Assembly: GCA_905221605.1 (NCBI GenBank) | Contig: CAJNDS010000324.1 | Span: forward strand, 368,140-432,139 | Length of the DNA: 64,000 nucleotides | Direction: 5' to 3' | DNA from: Symbiodinium natans | Taxonomy: Eukaryota; Sar; Dinophyceae; Suessiales; Symbiodiniaceae | Shown here: piece after piece, positions 30,878-41,759 of the stretch | Position numbering within the stretch: the stretch's first letter is position 1 | Layout of the letters: every line of letters starts with the position of its first letter | Notes under the pieces: model-generated | What the model saw: the letters and a program-made list of their open reading frames with translations, nothing else | Told to the model about the DNA's origin: nothing | Databases searched by the model: none | Translations under genes and position numbers: made by a program

Positions 30878-33800
30878 GCAGCAGCAACAACAACACAACA
30901 GCAACCAACAACAACCACAACAACAGCCAACAAACAACAAAATCAAACAAAACCAAGGTCTGACCAAACCCAACAACCAAAACCACCAATCAAAGCCAAA
31001 ACAACCCATCAACCAAACAACCAAACAAAAAACAAACCAAAACAAGCCAAACACCAAACAGCAGCAACCAAAACAACCAAATGTACAAGACACCCAAACA
31101 AACCAAGAACACAAAACCAAACAACCAACAACCATACACCACACAACCCAACAACCAAACAACACCAAACCCGCCAAACACCAAACAACCAAACAAACCA
31201 AACAACCAAACAACCAAACAACCCAAACAACGCAAAACCAAAAACAACCAAGTAAAAACAACCAACTGGAAAAAATTGAAACAACCAAACAACCAATGAC
31301 AACCAAACACAACCAAAAAAACAACCAACACAAACGTAAACCCAACCACCCAACAAACCCAACAACCCAACAACCCAACAACCCAACAACCAAACAACCA
31401 AACAACCAAACAACCAAACAACCAAACAACCAATCAACCAATCAACCAATCAACCAAACAAACAAACAAACAAACAAACAAGCAAACAAACAAACAACGG
31501 CGCGCGCGCGCGCCCGCGCGCGCGCGCGCGCGCGCGCGCGGGAACTGGTGCGTTTGCCGCGCGCGTGTGTGCGTGCGCATGTCGAGTGCCATGTTATGGA
31601 GTTATGCCAGCATCCTTCGAAATCCTGCCGCCCAAAACCCTTTCCGGAGCCGCTGATGCTGCTGATGCTCGCTTGTAAAGAGAAACGAAGCCTCGATGAT
31701 GCGCACCCTGGCCCCCCGCCCGGCCGGGCCGCCGCAATCATATTCATCAGCTTCTCCGTCCTCCAGTCATAATTCATTGGCTTTATAATGGGCCATATAT
31801 GCCTGGCTCAAAACGGAATTTCCGCAACAGCAAACCGAAAACCCGGTAATTTTAACTGCGAACCCACCCCCGACCCCAGCGATTTTTTTTTCTGTGTTGT
31901 CCAAGCTCTCAGAGGGAGAGCAGCCGCATCCGAAAGAAAAGCCGGTTTGGTGGTAAGGGGGTGGTTTAGTGAGGTGGGGTAGGGGGTAAGGGGGGGGGTA
32001 AGGGGGGGGTAGGGGGGGGGGGGTTTTTGGTAGGGGGGGGGGTAGGGGGGGGGTAAGGGGGGGGGGTAGGTGGGGGTTAGGGGAGGGGGGGGGTTAAGGG
32101 GGGGGGTAGGGGTGGGGGGGGTAGGGGGGGTGTTGGGGAGCCCAAAGAGGGTTTTTCCCAATGCAGTGTGCGAAAACGCTTATGGTCCATGAGTTTACGC
32201 GGTGTGGGTGGCCTGTTCCTCCACGGAGAAGCTGGCGGGGTACCCCCCCTACCCCCCCCCCAGGTTTTCACCTCCTTTTCCCATCCAACACGCCGCCAGG
32301 GTCGGCGGATCCTAAACCCTAAACCCTAAACCCTAAACCCTAAACCTTAAGCCCTAAGTAAGGCCCAAGTACTCCCGATTTAGGTACATGGACCCTTCAG
32401 GCTAGACCCTAGACCTCTAGCCGAAGGTGCCGAAGACATGCACCGCAGTCCAGTACCTTGCTTGGGCTTGGCGGTCTAGGGTTGAGGGTTGAGGGTTTAG
32501 GGTTTAGGGTTTAGGGTTTAGGGTTTAGGGTTTAGGGTTTAGGGTTTGCACATTTGTTTTCGGGTTCGGTTGTTGGGCTCTGGGGTGTCGGTTTTCCGGT
32601 GCGGTTTGGGGTTCATGTTATGCGTTTTAGGGTCTAGGGTTTAGGGTTTAGGGTTTAGGGTTAAGGGTTTAGGGTTTAGGGTTTAGGGTTTAGGGCTTTC
32701 TGTTGGGTTTAAGTTTAAGGTTTTGCAGTTTGGGGGTTTGGGTTTTGGGGTTTACGCGTTTGCGGCTTTTGCTGGTTTTAAAGCTTGTGGGTTTTCAGTT
32801 TTGTGGGTTCAGGTTTCGGGCTTGAGGTTTCTGGTTTGGAGTTTAGGGGTTTGCTGTTTTTTTTCGGTTTCAAGTTTAGGTTCTGAGGTTTGCAGTTTCA
32901 GGTTTAGGGCTTTGGAGTTTGGGGTTTGCAGGTTTCGCGGGCTTGTGTTGGGTTTCAGGCTCTGGGGTTTGCAGTTTTGAGGTTTTTGGGTTTAGGGGTT
33001 AATTTGGTTTTTGGTTTAAGTGTTTAGGGGCTTTTGGGTTGCCATAAATTGTAAGCCCTAAACCCTAAACCCTAAACCCCAAACTCTAAGCCCTAATCCG
33101 CCCACGGGGTGTTCGTTAAGGCTTCCTAGTGCTTTGGAGTCCTACTCCTTGGATTGGGTCGTGCTGTTGCCCCTAAACCCTATCATATATATATATATAT
33201 ATATAAACCTTAATGGGGAACGTGGCCATTGGCAAAAAAGCGTGGCCATTGGCAAATAAGCCGTGGCCATTGGCAAAGAAGCTGTGGCCATTGGCAAAAA
33301 AGCCGTGGCCATCGGCAAATTTGCCAATGGCCACGGGAAAGTTGCCAATGGCCACGGCTTTTTTACCAATGGCCGCCGATTTCAGTAAGGTTGGTCGCCA
33401 AAATGGGGTTTTTCGCACCCAATTCGCACAAAATACCCCCCCAACCATTTAGTGGGGAACGTGGCCATTGGCAAACAAGCCGTGGCCATTGGCAATCCCC
33501 CGTCCCACCCCCCTTGAGCACCTCTTCTGCACCTCTTCTGGCCCAGACCCCCATTCTGGGCTTGAAAACCTGGGTCTGGGTCAGATGAGGGCTTCGGAGC
33601 CAAAAAGAGCCACGGTCACCGAGAAACTTTCAAACATGAGGCGCGGTCACCGGGGCACGAATTCCAAGCAACCGGGCGGAAGCCAGGCAGCTCAAAGCGC
33701 GCCTAAATACCCACGCGACGGCCAAAAAGAGGCACGGTCACCGGGGAACTTTAGATCAGCACCCCATCAAGCAAAACAAAATTCCAGAATGTAAGCAATC

Positions 33801-35084
33801 AGCGCCCCAGCAAGCACGAACAAATCCAGAAAGTAAGCAAGCAGCACCCCCTCGAGGACACAAAAACCCAGAAAGTAAGCAATCAACAACCCATTAAGCA
33901 CCCACCACCCCCTCCCGGCCTCTTGTGGCCCAGACTCCCCACTCTGGCTCGAAACCCTGGGTCTGGGGCAGATAAGGGCTTCCCCTCTTAGTCTTTCTCA
34001 TCTTGAGTGGTTCGAGGGTGGGGTGGGAAAACCCCCACCACTGCCCGGCCTGAATACGAGCAGAGAAGGAACACGAGCAGACTGAAGGCGAGCTGAAAGA
34101 CAACGAAAACAAGCAGAATGAATACGAGCAGAAAGAAACGCATACGAGCAGAATGAAAACGAGAAGGAAACGAAGACGAGCATAATGGATACAATAAGGT
34201 TTGGGGACAGGGCTTGCTGATGAAAAATGTTAACTTTTCTATTTCTTGATGTTTTGGGATTCTCTGGGTGGGTGGTTTGTTTTCTAGAGTCCAAACAGCG
34301 GCTCTACTAGAGATTGCCTGACCCGGGGCTGCTGAACCCTAAACCTGAACCCTAAATCTACTCCTTGGATTGGGTCGCGCTTTTGCCCCCTAAACCCTAA
34401 AACCCAAACCCTAAACCCTAAACTCTAAAGCCTAAACCCCAAACCCTAAACCCTAAACCCTCCCCCCTAAACCCTAAACCCTACACCCTAAACCCTACAC
34501 CCCAAACCCCAAACCCCAAACCCCAAACCCCAAACCCCAAACCCCAAACCCCAAACCCCAAACCCCAAACCCCAAACCCCAAACCCCAAACCCCAAACCC
34601 CAAACCCCAGACCCCAGACCCCAGACCCCAGACCCCAAAACCCAAACCCTAACCTAGGTTCATGCAGATCTTGGACCGCTTCGGCTTCCTGAGGAGGCGC
34701 TCAGGTTTAGGGTTTAGGATTTGGGTTTTTAGGGTTTAGGGTTTGGTGTTTGGGGTTGATGGTTTAGGGTTCCGGCTAAGACCCAGAACCCCGCAGCTCA
34801 CAGCTACTTAAGGTTTAGGGGTTTAGGGGTTTAGGGGTTTAGGGGTTTAGGGGTTTAGGGGTTTAGGGGTTTCCCCCCGAGTTCCTTCGCCTGTGCAAGG
34901 ATGTGTGTTTCGCTGTTTTCTTTCTTACCCCAAAACTAAACCCTAAACCCCAACTAAACCCTAAACCCCAGCTATTTCAATAGGGGGCTCAGGTAGGTTT
35001 TAGAGGGTGTTTGGCGTTATAACCGGATAAGGAATCAAAAGGTTTACTTTACTGGGTTTGGGAGTACGAGACTTTAATACTTAA

Positions 35085-35125
<41 letters not shown>

Positions 35126-35474
35126 CTTTTTGGTTCTGGGTTCTACTTATACCTACTTTTTTCCAGGGTCTACCCCAAAGTAGGGTTTATAAAGGGCTTG
35201 AGGGCATTAGGGTTGAGGGTTTATCGGGCTGTTTCTGTTGAATGACGTCGGGGTATTTGGAGCTTCTTTCCCTCTATTTTTTGGGGGGGGGTTCTGAATT
35301 GTTAGATCCTTTGCTCGTGGGGGAGGGGGAGGGGGAGGCTTCAGGATTTCAGTCGAAGATTTTGGGCGCGTCAGGTACAAGTTTGGGCTTTCTTCTGCGC
35401 AGGCTTCGCTTCTTCTACCTCCCTATGGACTTTGCGCGTTGCCTGGAGCAGATTCAGGTGTGCTGGACTTGTAA
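26501..35474. repeat. Large duplication, copy B (right of gap)
   Basis: Same order of features as copy A: exon-like fragments (26556 and ~26786), interrupted MITE (27374-27612), hairpin arrays (27816-28015 and 29267-29440), minus-strand gene-like segment (29978-30397), CAA arrays, GC tract, dispersed block (32138-32310), minisatellite element (33180-34288) and telomeric variants. Small differences are scattered; large ones are confined to simple repeats and about 31725-31950. Confidence 0.95.
30549..31498. repeat. CAA/CCAAA array, copy B
   Basis: CAA triplets with CCACAA and CGACAA patches, then irregular A/C-only sequence, then CCAAACAA octamers. The A/C-only composition over nearly 950 bases gives extreme strand asymmetry. 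It is longer than copy A and differently organised. Confidence 0.9.
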
Positions 35475-35520
35475 CTCTGACGGAGTGTCGAGTTCAGAAT
35501 GGGATTACCCTGCTCCAAAA
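35242..35520 (+). other. Open frame with protein-like centre
   Basis: Starts MTSGYLELLSLYFLGGGSEL. The most protein-like part is LRFFYLPMDFARCLEQIQVC then WTCNSDGVSSSEWDYPAP. A segment within it (about 35403-35457) is bordered by TTCTGCGCAG and CAG-GTGTG, possible splice sites. Further on the frame runs into TG repeats and becomes meaningless. Family unknown. Confidence 0.33.
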
Positions 35521-35669
35521 TCTCTAAACTCTGAACTCCTAACTTTAATACTAAGCCTCTGCACCATACCTCATGGGGCTCGCGTTTTCATTTTTCGTGA
35601 CGTTGCCGATGCTGGAGTGCCTCTTTGCAGCGTGCGCATGCACGTGCGCGAGCGCCAGCGCGCGCGCGC

Positions 35670-36422
35670 GGGTGTGTGTGTGTGTGTGTGTGTTGTGTGT
35701 GTTGTGTGTGTTGTGTGTGTTGTGTGTGTTGTGTGTGTTGTGTGTGTTGTGTGTGTGTGTGGTGTGTGTGGTGTGTGTGGTGTGTGTGGTGTGTGTGGTG
35801 TGAGTGGTGTGTGTGGTGTGTGTGGTGTGTGTGGTGTGTGTGGTGTGTGTGGTGTGTGTGGTGTGTGTGGTGGGTGTGGTGTGTGTGGTGTGTGTGGTGT
35901 GTGTGGTGTGTGTGGTGTGTGTGGTGTGTGTGGTGTGTGTGGTGTGTGTGGTGTGTGTGGTGTGTGTGGTGTGTGTGGTGTGTGTGGTGTGTGTGGTGTG
36001 TGTGGTGTGTGTGGTGTGTGTGGTGTGTGTGGTGTGTGTGGTGTGTGCGGTGTGTGTGGTGTGTGTGGTGTGTGTGGTGTGTGTGGTGTGTGTGGTGTGT
36101 GTGGTGTGTGTGGTGTGTGTGGTGTGTGTGGTGTGTGTGGTGTGTGTGGCGTGTGTGGTGTGTGTGGTGTGTGTGGTGTGTGTGGTGTGTGTGGTGTGTG
36201 TGGTGTGTGTGGTGTGTGTGGTGTGTGTGGTGTGTGTGGTGTGTGTGGTGTGTGTGGTGTGTGTGCTGTGTGTGGTGTGTGTGCTGTGTGTGCTGTGTGT
36301 GCTGTGTGTGCTGTGTGTGCTGTGTGTGCTGTGTGTGCTGTGTGTGCTGTGTGTGCTGTGTGTGCTGTGTGTGGTGTGTGTGTGTGTGTGTGGTGTTTGT
36401 GTGTGTGTGTGTGTGTTTGTGT

Positions 36423-36460
<38 letters not shown>

Positions 36461-36590
36461 TGTGGTGTGTGTTTGTGTGGTGTGTGTGTGTGTGTGTGTG
36501 TTTGAGTGGTGTGTGTGTGTGTTTGGGTGTGTGTGTGTGTGTGTGGTGTGTGTGTGTGTGTGTGTGTGTTTGTGTGCGTGTGTGTGTGTA
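35670..36590. repeat. TG-rich array with nine-base GGTGTGTGT unit
   Basis: (TG)n, then TTGTGTGTG units, then about fifty units of GGTGTGTGT (35757-36265), then CTGTGTGTG units, then (TG)n. The plus strand has almost no A or C over 900 bases. Frames read Val-Cys-Gly on one strand and His-Thr on the other. Confidence 0.93.
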
Positions 36591-36955
36591 CACTCCTGAT
36601 TGCAAATGATTAAGTTAAATTCAATGCAGGGGGCAGGAGTGTGCCTGAGAGTTTCGTGCCAATGGAGACGCTCGGAGATGGGGCGCCATCTCCACGTACC
36701 TGCAGTGATGGTTATAGACAAAAGCTTGCATGTTGCAAGCAAATTCTGCAGATGTGATTGACTAAGGTCATGCCAACATCATTCATTTTAATGTCCCAGG
36801 TTCATTGATATCAACATCTCACGCGGCTCATTCATTCATTCTCATTTCCCAGGTTCATTGATATCAACATCTCGCGCGGCGCAGTCATTCATGTCAAATA
36901 TCAAAGCACTCTTAAAAAGAATGCTGGAACAACGTTGAGCGGAGATGTGATGTAC
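36591..36955. other. Unique spacer with a tandem duplication
   Basis: A ~55-base segment containing CCCAGGTTCATTGATATCAA and CATCTC.CGCGGC occurs at about 36796-36830 and again at 36848-36882. No gene is recognised. Confidence 0.6.
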
Positions 36956-36979
36956 GACTCCTTCGAAAGAGGGTGCGGA

Positions 36980-37410
36980 CCTGTGTGTGCGGGTGGGTGT
37001 CTGTGTCTGTGTCTGAGTCTCTGTGTCTGTCTGTGTGTGTGTGTCTCTGTGTGTGTGTGTGTGTGTGCGTGTGTGTCTGTGTCTGTGTCTCTGTCTGTGT
37101 GCGTGTGTGTGTGTGTGTGTGTTTCCGTCCGTCCATCCGTCCGTCGCTCCGTCCGTCCGTCCGTCGGTCTGTCTGGGTGTGTGTGTGTGTGTGTCTCTGT
37201 GTCTGTGTGTGTGTGTGTGTTTGCGGGTGTGTGTGTGTCTCTGTGTCTGTGTGTGTGTGTGTGTCTCTGTGTGTGTGTCTCTCTCTCTCTGTGTCTCTGT
37301 GTGTGCGTGTGTGTGTGTGTCTCTCTGTGTGTGTGTGTGTGTCTCTCTGTGTCTCTCTCTCTCTCTCTCTCTGTCTCTGTGTCTGTGTCTCTGTGTGTGT
37401 GTGGACCTGT
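36980..37410. repeat. TG/TCTG microsatellite with CCGT patch
   Basis: (TG)n interrupted by TCTG and TCTC units, with a CCGT tetranucleotide run at about 37125-37165. Long open frames here are artefacts. Confidence 0.9.
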
Positions 37411-37449
37411 GTTTCGTTGTTGGGGGCCCGGGCCACTTGTATCTAAAGT

Positions 37450-37846
37450 GTAGTTTTTTTAAATCCCTAAACCTTATAAACCCTACACCCTAAACCTAGG
37501 AATGAGTCGTATTGACCCCACAGACCCTCTAAGCCCTGCAGATTTATGAGCCCTGTAAGCCCTAAGGGTTTATGGTTTAGGGTTGGCGGGTTTAGGGTTT
37601 ACGGTTACAAGCCTTTTAGCCTGAGCCCGAACCCCATAAATCCCTATACCACTGCATCATCCTCCATGCTTGGTTAAGACATGAAAGCCTCGCCCGGCCC
37701 GCCACACAGGATGGGGTTAGGGTTTAGGTTTTAGGCTTAGGGTTGTATCTGACTGCTAATGACCCTAAACCCTAAACCCTAAACCCTAAACCCTAAACCC
37801 TAAACCCTAAACCCTAAACCCTAAACCCTAAACCCTAAACACATAC
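37450..37846. repeat. Degenerate then clean telomeric repeats
   Basis: Mutated C- and G-strand repeats to 37760 with unrecognised spacer, then a clean CCCTAAA array (37763-37840). Confidence 0.7.
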
Positions 37847-37930
37847 CCAGGACAGCGTGGGTATGGATATCTCTTCCTGGACTTCCAGAGCCCATCGGAT
37901 GTTGTGGCGCACCGCGGCTGCGGGTTTAGG
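37847..37930 (+). other. Exon-like fragment, possible RNA-recognition motif
   Basis: The frame reads PGQRGYGYLFLDFQSPSDVV then AHRGCG. RGYGYLFLDF resembles an RNP1 motif, and the following SPSDVVAHR resembles the segment after RNP1 in Mei2-like RNA-recognition domains, which are common in alveolates. Only 28 residues are present, so this is a suggestion. It lies directly between a C-strand array and G-strand repeats. Confidence 0.28.
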
Positions 37931-38940
37931 GGTGCAGGGGTTGAAGGCTTTTTAGGGTTTAGGGTTTAGGGCTGAGGGTTTAGGGTTTAGGGCTTGGGGT
38001 TTAGGGTTTAGGTTTTAGTGTTTAGGGTTTAGGGTTTTGGGTTTGGGGTTAGGGGTGTAGGGGTTTAGGGGTTTAGGATTTTTTAGGGTTTAGGGCCCCG
38101 AGGGCACCCCATGAGCCATGTGCTTGGGTGCCCAGGGGCTTCGGGTTTAGGGGTTGGGGTTTAGGGCTTGGGGTTTAGGGTTTGGGGTTTGGGGTTTAGG
38201 GTTTTAGGGTTTGGGGTCTAGGGTTTGGGGTTTAGGGTTTAGGTTTAGGGGGCTTGGGGTTTCGGCTTTAGGGCTTCTCGGGCGTAGGGGCTGAGGATTT
38301 AGGGGTTTAGGAGTTCAAGGTTTAGGGTTTTAGGGGTTTAGGGGCTTAGGGGTTTAGGGGTTTAGGGGTTTAGGAGTTTCTGCGTGGCTTTGTGCTCTGG
38401 CGCCTATGCTCCGTGGTCCCAACATCATGATGTGATTTTGAGGTTGGGGGTTTGAAAGAGATGGTTTGGGATTTAGGGTGTAGGGTTCAGGATTTAGGGC
38501 TTAGGATTTAGGATTTAGGATTTAGGGTTTAAGGTTTAGGGGAAGAGTGTATTAAGCCTCTCAGCCAGCTTAAGTCAGCAGATGCCGCTGGCTTTTCGTC
38601 CTTGAATCCGTGCAAGAACCTCAAGCCCTGCGAAGCCCTTCGATTCCCTATAAGCCCCCCAAGCCCTCAGCCTTAAGCCCTAAGCCCTAAGCCCTAAGCC
38701 CTAAACCCTAAACCCTAAACCCTAAACCCTAAAACCTAAACCCTAAACCCTAAACCCTAAACCCTAAACCCTAAACCCTAAACCCTAAACCCTAAACCCT
38801 AAACCCTAAACCCTAAACCCTAAACCCTAAACCCTAAACCCTAAACCCTAAACCCTAAACCCTAAACCCTAAACCCTAAACCCTAAACCCTAAACCCTAA
38901 ACCCTAAACCCTAAACCCTAAACCCTAAACCCTAAACCCT
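37931..38940. repeat. Decayed G-strand repeats, spacer, long C-strand array
   Basis: Mutated TTTAGGG repeats (37931-38545) with short unique stretches, about 130 bases of spacer, then one of the cleanest arrays in the window (38700-38940). No gene is recognised. Confidence 0.8.
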
Positions 38941-38946
38941 AACCCG

Positions 38947-39060
38947 AAGGTTGACTCCCAAACTCGCAGGTTTTCGCAGAGTCTCGAGTCTATCGGCGTG
39001 GCGCTTTCAGCACCGAACCAGAACAGGAGGACTCGGAATGTATGGGAGCTCAGGGCTTAG
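38947..39060 (+). other. Probable exon fragment, unrecognised
   Basis: Thirty-seven codons: KVDSQTRRFSQSLESIGVAL then SAPNQNRRTRNVWELRA and a stop formed with the following TTAGGG. Polar, Ser/Arg/Asn-rich and protein-like. C-strand array on the left, G-strand on the right. Confidence 0.38.
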
Positions 39061-39187
39061 GGCTTAGGGTTTAGGGCTTAGGGTTTAGGGTTGAGGGGGG
39101 TGAGAGGGTTTGACCCAGACACAAACAGTGGTGCGGGTTTAGGGTCTAGGGTTTAGGGTTTAGGGTTTAGGGCTTAGGGCTTCGGGT

Positions 39188-39385
39188 TTAGGGTTTGAGG
39201 TTGTAGGGTGGGTGTCGGCATTTGTTGTGAAGACGTCTTGTCAGGGTACCTTGTTGGTCAAGATACTCTTGCCAACAGCCAAGAATGGCGCCTTCGTTTC
39301 TTTCTTTCCGCCGCCTGCCTGGGCAGGGTCCACGCGACTTTCTTCCTTCTAAGGGCTGGGGGCTTTCAATCTGATTAAACCCCAA
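39188..39385 (-). other. Probable gene fragment, unrecognised
   Basis: Minus-strand frame of 65 codons: MGFNQIESPQPLEGRKSRGP, then GRRRKERNEGAILGCWQEYL and DQQGTLTRRLHNKCRHPPY. Basic and polar, convincing as coding sequence. It is bounded by telomere-derived sequence at both ends. Confidence 0.4.
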
Positions 39386-39424
39386 ACCCTAAACCCTAAG
39401 CCCTAAACCCTAATCTACTTTCAG

Positions 39425-39486
39425 GAAAGCCGTGGTCCGTGGGTTTGGTAGCGATGTCGTTGTTCGACTACGAGTTCGGCCCCTAA
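39425..39486 (+). other. Short open island, RKAVVRGFGSDVVVRLRVRP
   Basis: Twenty codons of protein-like text between two C-strand stretches. Unrecognised. Confidence 0.22.
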
Positions 39487-39931
39487 ACCTTAAACCCTGA
39501 ACCCTAAACCCTAAGCCCCAGGAAAACACGGCCCAAAGCCCTGAACCCTTTATACTGGAAGCCTCGAGAACCATGCATCCCCCCTCAAACCCTACACCCT
39601 AAAGGGTTTAGGGTTTAGGGTTTAGTGTGCAGGGTTCAGGGCTTTGGGTTTTGTACGTCACCGCAAACTACTCTTGTCAAGGGATTCAGACTCGTACCCC
39701 CAAGCTTGTACCCCTACAGGTTCCCTTTAATCTACTCCTAATATGGCCCTTATGTTCCCTCTGAAATCCTTAAACAGGGGCCCAAAACCCAAGCGTTATA
39801 CCTTAAGGGTCAAACCCTCAACCCTAAACCCTAAACCCCAAACCCCAAACCCTAAACCCTAAACCCTAAACCCTAAACCCTAAACCCTAAACCCTAAACC
39901 CTAAACCCTAAACCCTAAACCCTAAACCCTA
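39487..39931. repeat. Telomeric repeats and spacer
   Basis: Degenerate C-strand and G-strand repeats with about 150 bases of unrecognised spacer, then a clean CCCTAAA array (39845-39930). Confidence 0.75.
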
Positions 39932-40018
39932 GATCTTGAGCGCAGGCTCCACCTCCAGTTTTCGCGGATGCAGGGCTGGCGACGCCTGCTCAGGCATTAC
40001 GCGGATCACAGGCCAGGT
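39932..40018 (+). other. Probable exon fragment, unrecognised
   Basis: The frame reads DLERRLHLQFSRMQGWRRLL then RHYADHRPG. Strongly helix-like and charged. The left border is CCCTAG and the right border begins GGTTTAG, so AG/GT borders exist but come from the repeat. Confidence 0.4.
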
Positions 40019-40019
40019 T

Positions 40020-40580
40020 TAGTGTTCAGGGTTTGGGGCTTAGGGTTTAGGGTTAGGGTTTAGGGTTTAGGGTATAGGGTTTAAGGTTTAGGGTTTAGAG
40101 TTTAGGGTTTAGGGTTTAAGTTTTAGGGTTTAGAGTAAAGGGTTTCGGGCTTCTAGTCTTCGAGCATTTCGAAGCTCCTTTTGCTTTTTTTGTCCTCCAG
40201 ATGTTCAAAAAGTCCGAAGACCAATCCATGTGTTCTTCAAGCCTCCCTGTTGCTGGGGTTCCGTCGCCTTTGCAAAGCTAGAGTGGACATCGGTGTTGTG
40301 CATGGGGTTTAGGATTCGGGGTCGGGAAGGCTTCGGCAGTCCGATGTCTCTGACGTAGGTTTTCGGTTTAGGGTTGAGGGTTTAGGGTTCAGGGTTTAAG
40401 GAGAAACTTTTGAAGGCAGCAGAAGCGAAAATGTCCTAAGACCTAAAGAACATGCCCGATCCCTGCATCCAGAACATCCAGGGGCCCTAGAGCCTAAGCC
40501 CTAAACCCTAAACCCTAAACCCTAAATCCTTACGTAACCTAAACCCTGAACCCTAAACCCTAAACCCTCCTGAACCCCCC
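40020..40580. other. Decayed telomeric repeats and unrecognised spacer
   Basis: Mutated TTTAGGG repeats (40020-40145 and 40360-40400), about 200 bases of unique spacer, and short C-strand repeats (40495-40568). No gene is recognised. Confidence 0.55.
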
Positions 40581-40584
40581 ACAG

Positions 40585-40710
40585 TCCAGGCATACCTTTT
40601 TGGAGGATGCGAATTTGAGGCCGCAGTTTCTCTTCCCTGGAGCGGACCGAAACAGGAATGCAAGCTACAGGGACTTGCTCCCGGAGGAGCTGCGAGACGA
40701 TTCTTCATGA
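40585..40710 (+). other. Candidate terminal exon
   Basis: The acceptor-like sequence CCTGAACCCCCCACAG is followed by 41 codons to a stop: SRHTFLEDANLRPQFLFPGA then DRNRNASYRDLLPEELRDDS. Acidic/Arg-rich and protein-like, with a plausible polypyrimidine-AG. It may be the last exon of a gene or a captured fragment. Family unknown. Confidence 0.38.
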
Positions 40711-40801
40711 GGCACAGAAGCGGCATTCAAGGAGAACCCGCATTCAAGGTTGATAACCTGCGGGATGGTGAGTCCAGAAAGAGGGTGTCCACAGACTCAT
40801 T

Positions 40802-41110
40802 TTAAGCACAGCTGCCAGCAGTCTGTGGCGGGCCTAGGTTATGGACCCGTTTGCAATCCCGCATGGAGTATTCGCGCATCGGTTGGGCTGAGCCAGTGCT
40901 CAAAGGTGGAAGCCCTTTCGCCATGCCCAGGCCGCTTAGTCTTGAGTCGCTGTCGCCAGTGCATAGTGTCTCTTGAGCAGTCGACTGCCTTACGAAGACC
41001 TGCGAATCCCGCTCCATCTCTCCATCAGGCGTAACAGGAACGTCGGTGATGTCTCGGGCCATCAGTGCAATGAATCCACGCAAATCCCGCAGCTCTGCCA
41101 CAGTTATCAC
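40802..41110 (-). other. Open frame of 102 codons, unrecognised
   Basis: Minus strand: MITVAELRDLRGFIALMARD then ITDVPVTPDGEMERDSQVFV and further polar text to 40802. The N-terminal half is convincingly protein-like. A plus-strand frame overlaps (40750-41034) but has poorer composition. No domain is recognised. Confidence 0.38.
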
Positions 41111-41600
41111 GAAGGTTCAGAAACCTATAGACCGCAAACACCCTGAACCCTGAACCCTCAGCACTGTAAACTACACTGTGGTCAGCACCGCCCCCTGTTC
41201 ATATATAAGTGTTCTGATTCATTCGCGCGAGCAGACGTGTTTCCTGACCCAGCCCCGATTTAAACCCTGTACCCTGCCTAAGGGCTCCCCTATGTAGTAC
41301 GCTGTCAGGGCAGTATACTCGAATTCTCCATGACTAATCCAAAAAGGCATTTGTGTTACAGACTTCACATAAATCCCTAAGCCCCAAACCCAAAACCCTT
41401 AAGCCCTCAATCCTATGCACCGGCCAAAGCGAGAAGGGGGTCAGGGTTCGGTGGTCCATCGCTTCACCAGTGTGCGCTGGGTTGGGGAGGTGCAGCCCTA
41501 AACCCTAAACTCTAAACGCTAAACCCTAAACCCTAAACCCCGAACCCTCAACCCTAAAAGGGGTCGAATGTTGGGTTTAGGGTTTAGGGTTTGGGGTTTA
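41111..41600. other. Spacer with few telomeric units
   Basis: Unique sequence with scattered CCCTAAA units at 41495-41560 and a TTTAGGG stretch at 41572-41600. No gene is recognised. Confidence 0.5.
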
Positions 41601-41759
41601 GAGAAGATGTTTGAGAAGTTTCAGAGTTTAGGATTTCGGGGCTTTGAGGGGCCCTACCAAAGCTGTAATCTAAGTGACAGTCAGATGAGTCGGAAACAAC
41701 GAAGCTCGTGCGAAGACCTCATTCGGCTGAGGATGTGGAGACATGCCAGTCTGGTTTAG
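41601..41759 (+). other. Open island, possible gene fragment
   Basis: The frame, entered from telomeric sequence, reads EKMFEKFQSLGFRGFEGPYQ then SCNLSDSQMSRKQRSSCEDL and IRLRMWRHASLV, with a stop from the next TTAGGG. Polar, Ser/Arg-rich and protein-like. Unrecognised. Confidence 0.33.

Noticed and set aside
30483-31772. Open frame of 429 codons in copy B
   Set aside because: Same CAA/CCAAA repeat artefact, with Arg-Ala repeats from the (GC)n tract near the end.
35571-36742. Cys/Val- and His/Thr-rich open frames up to 455 codons
   Set aside because: Translations of the TG nine-base array; open in several frames on both strands.
36912-37493. Several 140-170 codon frames
   Set aside because: TG/TCTG microsatellite; no credible composition.
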